Shown here piece by piece: positions 56,719 to 64,000 of a stretch of DNA of 64,000 bases (position 1 is the first letter of the stretch; each line of letters opens with the position of its first letter). The DNA is from Taxillus chinensis. Taxonomy: Eukaryota; Streptophyta; Magnoliopsida; Santalales; Loranthaceae. Both the position numbers and the translations under genes were made by a program. The notes beneath the pieces are model-generated. The model was given only the letters and a program-made list of their open reading frames with translations, did no database searches and was not told the origin of the DNA. The stretch lies in the NCBI GenBank assembly GCA_023512835.1, contig CM042088.1, forward strand, positions 6,998,078 to 7,062,077, in the 5' to 3' direction.

Positions 56719-57175
56719 TGTTTGATTGATCCATAAAGCAAGCAAGCATTTGAACAATAAATACGAAGAAATAATAATGAGAGAAACAGTAAATGACGGT
56801 CCATACCAGGAGCAGCAAGAGAGCGAAGAGAGGCGTCCATGGAGGGAGAGTACTACAAGTGCCGACAATGGGAGAGAGCAGAGAGACACAGCGTCGAGAA
56901 AGAGCAGAGGGCGACGACGGGAGAAAGAGCAGAGGGCGGCGCGCGATGATGGGAGAGAGCAGAGAGACACACAACGTGGAGACGAGCGAGCGTCAGGGTT
57001 GAAAGAGCAGGGCAACGACGAGAGAAAGAGCGGAGGGCGCCGCGCGAGATGGGAGAGAGAGCGAGAGACCAGTTTCTTTTTTAAGCCATCGATTTTTTTT
57101 TAATCAATCCAACGGTGTGTCGTAGAGATCGCAGGTTAAAGGATGAGACCGTAGGGTCTCATCCTAGCAGAACTC
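56719..57175 (-). repeat. Right TIR of the MULE
   Basis: Reverse complement of 51665-52121 with very few differences; ends CTAGCAGAACTC. Carries the same tip hairpin. Confidence 0.9.
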
Positions 57176-57609
57176 TATATATATATATTATATGTATACA
57201 CAAAGCATGACCGCATATAATGCGGTCGCCGACAACTGCTGACGGAACTTGAAATCTCCCATGCAATTTTCATCAATTGCAACTATTATCTCATATCACA
57301 TACAGCGTAAATCAACACGCAAATGTATTCCAATGTCAACCGAATAATCGAATAGCAAAAAAAAAATGAATTGCACAGTGATGTATGAACATATATATAT
57401 TTATTCGATAGTTGTATGTTAAACCTAGTTATCCGATAATAGATTTTATCTATTAGGATAGAGTAAGATGAATCACTACCTACTTGGATCTAGTCTCGAA
57501 AAATCAGTAGAACGGGATTGCTTCAAACCCTATGCTCTTCTCTCACCAGGTTCTGTGCAGACACACAATGAACTAGGGTTTCTACCCTAGGTTTCCCTTT
57601 TATACTTAT

Positions 57610-57661
<52 letters not shown>

Positions 57662-57923
57662 AAATCTAATAATAATAATAATAATAACAATATTACAATA
57701 ATAATAACTCGAATATTATAATAATCATATTAGTCATGATAATAGCATAATAATAATAATGATAATGATAATATACTTAAAATATTAAAATACTTATATT
57801 TATAATAATAACGTAATAATAATAATAACTCAAAGCGCTCACGCTAAGGCCACGCTGCCGAATAGATATTCTTCACTCTATTCAGGGGCTAACTTCAATC
57901 TCATATATGTACGGGTCTTTACA
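57176..57923 (-). repeat. Gypsy-type LTR, right part
   Basis: Continues 50038-51664. It shows a minus-strand leader-like AAACCTAGGGTAGAAACCCTAG (57575-57596), AT-rich microsatellites, and the terminus GTACGGGTCTTTACA at 57923. Without the MULE the LTR would be about 2.37 kb, close to the A1 LTR length. Confidence 0.65.
57612..57658. repeat. AT microsatellite
   Basis: About 23 AT units, followed by an AAT-rich stretch to about 57830. Confidence 0.9.
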
Positions 57924-57979
57924 GCGCACTTGCGCCACTTGGGAGACGCCCGCCAGCACCACGCTGTTCGGGGCGTGAC
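57924..57979. other. 56-bp spacer between two LTRs
   Basis: Ends TTCGGGGCGTGAC, the inside edge of a gypsy LTR 3' end in plus orientation, so it may be an LTR scrap. It forms an inverted repeat with the next LTR start. Confidence 0.4.
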
Positions 57980-59224
57980 TGTCACGCCCCCAAATTCCAG
58001 GGAACCCGGAACTAGGAACATGACTTAAATACTTTTTTCGAGATTTTACACTAAATCCCAATTTTCACATTTTGAAAGAGTGGGAATTAATTTTTCTAGT
58101 ATTTTTCTTTGAATCCAAATGAGGGGTATTTTGTTATTTACATTGTAACTTAAATACTTAAATGTGGAGAGGCATAATGGTTTACAATGTAAATGTCCAG
58201 TGTAGTGCAATTGCATTGCTGCGGAACATTGTTGCGGATTGAAGCTGCGGATCACTGCTGCGGATTTGATGCTACGGATTTGATGCTGCGGAGCGATGCT
58301 ACGGACTGATGCTACTGATCCGAACTACTCCTCCTGGACTACTGATCCGGACTAACTCCTCCGGACTACTGATCCGGACTAACTCCTCCGGACTACGAAG
58401 CTGCTGACTACGAACTTCGACCCTGCAGTTCGCCCAGGGTACTATTCATCGTCGTTTTTGGCCTGTTCTTCATCTGGAAGCAATCCAGTGACCCCCAGAC
58501 GCTCATAAACACATGTTTTACGCAATAAACTGCAATATTTACCTGAAAACGCATCCTAAACGCCTCTAATTCGCACGATAACAGCAGAAATACACACAAA
58601 TCATATATTCATCTAGATCTAAATCTAGACCTCCATGGTTGACTTCTCAACCCTCATAAAATACACACTCATACAACCACAGATCACATATTCAAAGATA
58701 GGATCGAGATAAGACAGTTAAGGACACCTACTTGGAAGATTATTTGCGATCCACGAGCTCCAATCGCCCCAAAATCGCCAAGAAAGCTCTTCACGCTTTT
58801 CACCTTCTCTCTCTCTCTCTCTTGCTCAAACAAGCACACACCAATAATTGGCAATTAAAGAGATAAGGCAGTTCTTAATTATATATATATCATTGCCAAT
58901 AATTGACCTCCCAGCAATAATTGACCCGAACGCAATAATTGACCTCCCGAGGTCACGAACTCCAAATTGAGTCAAATTATTGTCAAAACGCTCGAAATGA
59001 CGAGCACAACACTGTTCAGATATTATCACACTCAAATGACTACTCAAACGCAAAGTCAACCAATAAACCCCGAAAAGTCAACAATCGGGTCAAATGGGGC
59101 CCCGACTCAAAATCGGGCCCAAGTACAGTCAAAATGCTCACATCGACGGCTACACTACCGTCCAGATAGTTACATTCTCATAGAATGACTATCTCTCAAA
59201 ACTACCCAAATATGAGTCTTTACA
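57980..59224 (-). mobile_element. Family B gypsy LTR, minus orientation, internally deleted
   Basis: Begins TGTCACGCCCCCAAATTCC and ends GAGTCTTTACA. Reverse complement of 17557-19560, but about 0.7 kb near the CACGCC end is missing (jump after AGGAACATGACTT). Contains a different minisatellite at 58240-58410. No coding region adjoins it. Confidence 0.85.
58240..58410. repeat. GATGCTGCGGA / CTACTGATCCGGACTAACTCC minisatellite
   Basis: Short GATGCTACGGA units followed by about three ~27-bp units with CTGATCCGGACTAACTCCT. Same position in the LTR as the unrelated array at 18476-18680. Confidence 0.8.
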
Positions 59225-59633
59225 TGTAAGGACCCGTGTTTAAGTGGCCTTAGAGATAGCATTGAGTTAGAGACCTTATTTTAACAAATGAATATCAGCA
59301 CAATGATGTGCTCATCAAATGGTGAATTTTGACTGTACTTGGACTAAATTTGGGATTTGAGGCCCTGAGGGGTATTTTTGGGATTTCACAAATAATTTTA
59401 TATTCCCTTTTAAATTACCTGGGTTTGTATTTTGAGCTTTGGGCCTCCCTTCAAGGGAAAAACCCAATATGAGAGAGAGTGGGCTGTTTTGCCTCTCTTC
59501 TTGGGTTTACTTAACCATTGGGCTGCATTTGGTCTTGGGCTTCTATTAAAAACAAAATAAAAAGAAATAAAATAGGAGAAAAGAAAAGGGGACCAAACCC
59601 TACCTTCCCTGCAGCCGTCACACACATACACGC

Positions 59634-59635
<2 letters not shown>

Positions 59636-59697
<62 letters not shown>
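59636..59697. repeat. GA microsatellite in the A2 LTR
   Basis: About 30 GA units. Confidence 0.9.
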
Positions 59698-59702
<5 letters not shown>

Positions 59703-60294
59703 CAATCCAGAGGGAGACGACCCAGAGTGGAGGGGTTTCTGACGATTAAGGATCTTCTACAGACGACGGGAGGCCAGAGGCATTGAGGCAGCAGGGATAC
59801 AGATCGCTTCATTCTTTTCCCCTATTCTTTTCTGCAACACTTGAGGTAGGGATTTCAAGTTTTTCTATTTGCCGTCTCTCTCTTACAGATTTCTAGAATA
59901 AAATTTATGTGATGATCTGGGATGTTGAGAAGGGACCTTTTATATATATATATATTGAGTTTCTAAATTCTACCTTGAGCCTATGGATGATCTGGGGTTT
60001 TTGTCTGAGTTTTCTAAATTTCTGAATTTCCGTGTGAGATTATTTATACTTTTGGGTTAGGGGTCATTTGTATACCCATTGTCTTGGGATTATTTAGATG
60101 AAAAGTTTTGGGAAAACCCTGTATTTGGCTTGGCTAAGGCCTCTGGTATTGGGATATCAAATGAGAGTGAGGCCAGAGTTGGATTTAGACCCGGTTTATG
60201 GGGTTAGAACCTTAACAACTTCTAAACTAAGACGAATTTGAGGTTGGTTCTTTAGGGAAAAATGATTAGAATGATAAAAGGAAGGTTTTGGAGC

Positions 60295-60528
60295 CTGCAT
60301 GTGAAAAAGCCTTTTTCACTTGCAGATTCATTCTTGCTCCAAATAGCCCCAAATTTTAGGTGGAGCTTCCTTAGAGGCATATGAGTTGAAATACCTCTGC
60401 ACGTGAAAATGACCTTTTCACGTGCAACCTTGTTTTTGGCTAAAAATCGTCCCTGAACCTTCTGGGATGGTTAGAATGATGTTTGGAGTTAATTTGCCTC
60501 TGCACGTGACAATAGGTTGTCACATGCA
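60295..60528. repeat. Three hairpins spaced ~103 bp in the A2 LTR
   Basis: CTGCATGTGAAAAA / TTTTTCACTTGCAG (60295-60308, 60312-60325, one mismatch); TGCACGTGAAAA / TTTTCACGTGCA (60398-60409, 60415-60426); TGCACGTGACAA / TTGTCACATGCA (60501-60512, 60517-60528, one mismatch). Confidence 0.88.
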
Positions 60529-61563
60529 GCTTGTTTTGGGCTCCCTTTGAGGTGGATAAGCTTCCTTTGAAAAGTTGTTTACGATCCAGACTATGAGTGT
60601 GAGAAATGTGTGGACTTTAGGGACCATGAGGAGTTAGGTGATGTTATATGTAATGATTTCATTGTTCTGAGACTATCTGTTGTTTTACATTCTGAGCTGA
60701 GTTTTTGTATGCTAAATGAGTTGCATGTTTGTACTGTGTTTGTTGAGTTATGTTTATTGAGTTGAGATTGTTGAGTTGTATATATTAAAATATGTATGCT
60801 GAGGACCCCAGAAACGCGGGGAGTTGAGATGAGAACCCCAGAAACGCGGGGAATTGAGCTGAGTATGGGACAGTCATTATCTCTGTACCCCTTGAGATGA
60901 GATTCACATTTGCCTGGTGTGGCATCTCACGTCGCCGTGGTGGCGGGGTGTCCTCTGCCCTCCTGTGCGGCGCAGAGGTATGAGGTGTGTTTACTGGGTG
61001 ATGGTTGTAGTTTTAGCTTAAGTCACTACACGAGCACATGCATCCACTTGACATGCATAGTTTTAGAGTGGGACGGGACTGGGGAGACTTGATCCCTACT
61101 GAGCTGTGGTGTGCTCACCCCTCCTATGAACTGTTATTTGCAGGACCTAGCAGGCGATAGGCGGAAGAGCTGAGTTGGTAGGCCGCTGGGGCTGTATGGC
61201 CTTATATATATATACATTTGGTTATTTCGTTGTAATTGAGATTCTGTTTGCTTAAACTGTGTACCCTGGTTTTATTATTGGGAGCTTGTTCCCTAGTGGA
61301 TTGTAAAAGAGCTTGAAACCTCTTAGCAATGTAATTGATGTTTTGGGTTGTGAATACCGTATGTATGTATATTGTGGTGGTGTGGTTGGCATGGAAACAG
61401 GTACATGCCCCTTAGCATGTTGACATGTGATACAGGGATAGGACAGCACCCGCGGTAGGTGTCCTCACTTTGGTGTTTACACCGAACCCTTGACCCTTCG
61501 GGTGCGGGCATGGGCAGTCATTACCCATTTCCAAAGGGGAAGGAAATTTGGGTCGTGACATTA

Positions 61564-61576
61564 TGGTATCAGAGCC
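61564..61576 (+). promoter_or_regulatory. Primer binding site of A2 (initiator-Met tRNA)
   Basis: TGGTATCAGAGCC, 3 nt after the LTR end. Confidence 0.92.
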
Positions 61577-62064
61577 CAAGTTCATGGTCTAGTGGACTTA
61601 GGATAATGGGGAGGGATAACTGCTTCCGAGACCCTTAGGAGGCAGTATAGGACGCGCCTGATCACCGTGGTTCTATCTGGTTTTCTAGGGTGCACTCAGG
61701 GGTAGTTAGACCAAGGAGTATGGCATTTGCATTTGGGATGGGGCGCATACATGCATTGGCATTAGGGCACTAGCTTAATCATAATATCAGTGTCATGATT
61801 TGAAATGAGTAATTAATTTGAAATGAGCCTACAATGAATTGAAATGTGAATACTATGGAATGTGTTGAGACATGCTGATTTGGGAAACTCTGATGTGTTG
61901 AAAATTTTAAAGTATGAGATTGTAATATGTATGTTGAGATACTGTGAACATGATGTGTATGCTTATGAGATGTTATTTGAGTACCTCATGGTCCTAGAGG
62001 TGAGGGTGTACTAAGCTTGAGAGATATTGATTCCAGCTCCACTTGTTTTTGAAATGTGTAGACA
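61577..62064 (+). other. Untranslated leader of A2
   Basis: No coding capacity; a purine-rich AATGGGGAGGGAT stretch and repeated ATGATTTGAAATGAG-like words are seen before ATG 62065. Confidence 0.7.
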
Positions 62065-64000
62065 ATGCCTCCTAGGAGAGTTACCCGGGCTACCCCAGCT
62101 GTAGAGGATGAGTCTTCTGCACGTGCTGGACAAGAGGGAAGGTAGCAAACGGAGGGCGATGATCCCATGGAGTGGATCATGGCCCAAGTTAGGGCCTTGA
62201 GTGAAAATGTACAAGGCATGCGAGAGGATCTCAGGGGAGAGATCCGAGATGAGCTTAGGCGGGAGATGATGGCACAGCAGACAGTGCTACCTTCTCCACC
62301 CCGTGAGACAGAGCCTCCACATAGACAAGAGATACCGATGAGACGGGAGGAGGAAGATGTGGTGACCCGGTTCCGGAAGGAACAACCACCGAGGTTCAAG
62401 GGAGGAGCTGATCCTCTAGCGGCGAGCATTGGGCTGCGACAGATTGAGCACGTGTTCTCCTTTCTCCGACCCCGGGAGGAGGATAAAGTGAGGTTAGCAG
62501 TCAGGCAGTTGGAAGAGGAAGCCTTAGAGTGGTGGCTCAGCATTTCAGGTAGCCGGGACATGTAAACCCTGTCATGGGAGGAGTTCCTTCAGTTGTTCCA
62601 TGAGGAGTACTTCCCGGAGTCCTTGCGGTGGCAGAAACGGGAAGAGTTCAGTGGTTTGAAACAAGGATCACGCACTATGTCTGAGTATGAGCGTGAATTC
62701 CGAGGACTGAGCCGGTTTGCCCCTGAGGCAATCTCTAGAGAGGACCTCAAGGCCCATAAGTTTACCATGGGACTCAAACCTGCCCTGAAGCAGAGGGTGG
62801 AGATGCTGCGGCCGAGGACCTATGCGGAGGTCGTGGAGATAGCTAAGATTGTGGAAAGAGGACTGGAGGAGGGTAAACAGGCTCATCAGGAGCGGCTAGC
62901 ACAGAGTACACATGATAAGCAGGGAGACTCCAAGAGACCGAGAGTTGAGCTTGGAGGTAGCAGTTTTCCCAGGGACAAGGGCCAATCACCAGTGGCTCCA
63001 CCAAAGTCCCGTTACTCTGGAGGACCGGGGAACTCAGCTAGAGGTTTCCCACGTGAGTGTACTTATTGTGGCCAAACTGGACACATGAAACGTGAGTGTC
63101 CCAAGCAGCACCTGCAGTGCCATAGCTGTGGGAAGACAAGACACCTTAGTACGGTGTGTTTCAGTAAGGGGAATAGCCGGGGCGCTGGTGCATTCGCATC
63201 AGCAGGGAGGAGTGAGACCCACTTTCGGGCCCCAACTCCGAGGCCAGCACGTTCATGGCAGGCGAGTCAGGCTGGTTCCACACATGCAAGGCCACAGGGA
63301 GAGAAGCAACCACAAGGCGGTTCAGAGAATCATCCAAGTGGACATCAGACAGGGATCAAAGGACAAACAGGAGAGGCTAGTAGCAGGGCAAGCCATGGCA
63401 GAGTATTCGCGCTCACTTCAGCACCACCCGAGGGGGAGGAGTTGCCACCATCCTCCGAGGAAGGCGAAGCCGGACCTTCGGTGGTTCGAGGTACTATTTT
63501 GATATCTCGCACTATAGTTGCTGTCTTGTTTGATACCGGAGCTTCGTGCTCCTTGATTGATAAGTCCTTGGTTGAGAGCCTTGGACTTGATTGTGTGAGG
63601 GCAGATAGGCCCTTGAGTGTTGAGTCACCTGTGGGAGGTGCATCGACAATAAACCGAGTGTGTCGTGAGTGTATGCTTACGATAGGAGATGTTGAGGTCA
63701 CATTTGATTTGTATGTGATGCCCATGAGGACCTTTGATTTGATTTTAGGGATGGATGGTTAATAGCCTTCCAGGCTAAGATTGATTGTTATAGGCGGCGG
63801 GTGTCATTTATTTCACCCATAGGATTACCCTGTACCCTAGTGGGGGGAATGGGATGAGAATGCCAGGAGGGCTGGATCGACGAGAGAGCTATGGGGTAAT
63901 GTTACCCATAGACTTGCTACACTTACTTTTGAGGAGGAAGGTAATATTGAAAAACGAGCGTGGCCGGTTGTTGTTGAGAATTTTCAGGATGTGTTTCCTG
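62065..64000 (+). pseudogene. gag-pol: Tekay-type gag-pol, 5' part (A2)
   Basis: Start MPPRRVTRATPAVEDES at ATG 62065. Gag domain: FRKEQPPRFKGGADP, RQIEHVFSFL, ALEWWLSISGS, FHEEYFPESLRWQKREEF, MSEYEREFRGLSRFAP. Zinc knuckles: CTYCGQTGHMKREC (complete) and CHSCGKTRHLSTVC (Gly to Arg), at about 63057-63165. Protease [12 protein letters not shown] at about 63523-63560, then DLILGMD. Defects: in-frame TAG at about 62143-62145, TAA 62563-62565, and a 1-nt loss at about 63757 where GMDWL is expected. Further shifts near 63830 follow. RT begins beyond the window. Confidence 0.9.

Larger units (their letters stand above)
51665..57175. mobile_element. MULE with long TIRs and FAR1-type transposase
   Basis: 5511 bp. 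TIRs of about 455 bp (51665-52121 and 56719-57175) differ at only about half a dozen positions by eye. The element carries a FAR1/FHY3-like transposase gene on the plus strand and about 2 kb of further sequence on its right side. It sits in an AT-rich part of a gypsy LTR. Long TIRs fit the Mutator superfamily. Confidence 0.88.
59225..61560 (+). repeat. 5' LTR of A2
   Basis: Starts TGTAAGGACCCG and ends GGGTCGTGACA; 2336 bp. Holds a GA microsatellite, three hairpins spaced ~103 bp (60295-60528), two GAACCCCAGAAACGCGGGG units (60797-60860), and the GACCCTTCGGGTGCGGGCATGGGCAGTCA tail shared with A1. Confidence 0.9.
59225..64000 (+). mobile_element. Second Tekay-type gypsy element (A2), 5' part
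   Basis: LTR 59225-61560, PBS TGGTATCAGAGCC at 61564-61576, leader, gag and protease, closely similar in protein to A1. It continues past the window end. Confidence 0.9.

Noticed and set aside
59518..59812. Frames through the GA microsatellite
   Set aside because: A dinucleotide run has no stops in either strand; the open frames are trivial.
1..64000. CRISPR arrays, tRNA, rRNA or bacterial-type operons
   Set aside because: The regular repeats here are LTR minisatellites with irregular spacing. No cloverleaf or rRNA motif was recognised; the tRNA-like words are primer binding sites.

Overview
This window is plant nuclear DNA, almost certainly heterochromatic or pericentromeric. It is essentially a stack of nested transposable elements. 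The organism type follows from the families present: Ty1/copia elements of Sirevirus type, Ty3/gypsy chromoviruses of Tekay/Del type with a TGGTATCAGAGCC primer binding site (initiator-Met tRNA), a FAR1/FHY3-type Mutator-like element (MULE), and long LTRs rich in G-box (CACGTG) hairpins. No intact host gene, tRNA, rRNA or CRISPR was recognised. All coordinates and copy relations come from reading the sequence by eye.

Layout. 1-9547: copia copy 1 (+; 5' end outside the window), with the end of gag, pol, a long 3' region, an extra ORF with a Ulp1-like cysteine protease domain, and the 3' LTR. It sits inside the RT of 9548-16403, copia copy 2 of the same family (+). 16404-17556 and 19561-20099: an LTR-like non-coding sequence split by a solo gypsy LTR (17557-19560, TSD tctta). 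20100-20239: scrap of a copia LTR. 20240-26193: minus-strand member E2 of the same copia family (3' LTR, extra ORF, 3' region, no gag-pol). 26194-27075 and 37235-37703: a second LTR of that family, split by a complete Tekay-like gypsy element (27076-37234, minus strand, TSD cttac). 37704-43096: E1, a minus-strand copia piece with 3' region, pol and most of gag.

43161-46122: small non-autonomous gypsy element with only gag and protease. 46123-49686: a different copia lineage (end of IN, RT, RNase H, LTR with 183-bp tandem repeats). 49687-50037: GC-rich block of unknown origin. 50038-51664 and 57176-57923: gypsy-type LTR split by a 5.5-kb MULE (51665-57175) with near-identical ~455-bp terminal inverted repeats and a FAR1-type transposase gene. 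57980-59224: minus-strand copy of the solo-LTR family. 59225-64000: start of a second Tekay-like element (+): LTR, PBS, gag, protease.

The most interesting content is the copia family represented by copy 1, copy 2 and E1/E2. Between pol and the 3' LTR it carries a large extra gene: an N-terminal domain resembling the putative plant transposon protein domain, a Ser/Pro/Ala-rich linker, a coiled coil, a basic cluster and a C-terminal C48 (Ulp1/SENP) protease domain with H-D-Q-C residues. All three copies of this gene are broken by stops or frameshifts, but they agree on its architecture and position. Two further unusual features are shared by copies: two in-frame TAA codons that bracket a 54-codon open linker between gag and pol, and a cluster of polypurine tracts placed upstream of the extra gene instead of next to the LTR.
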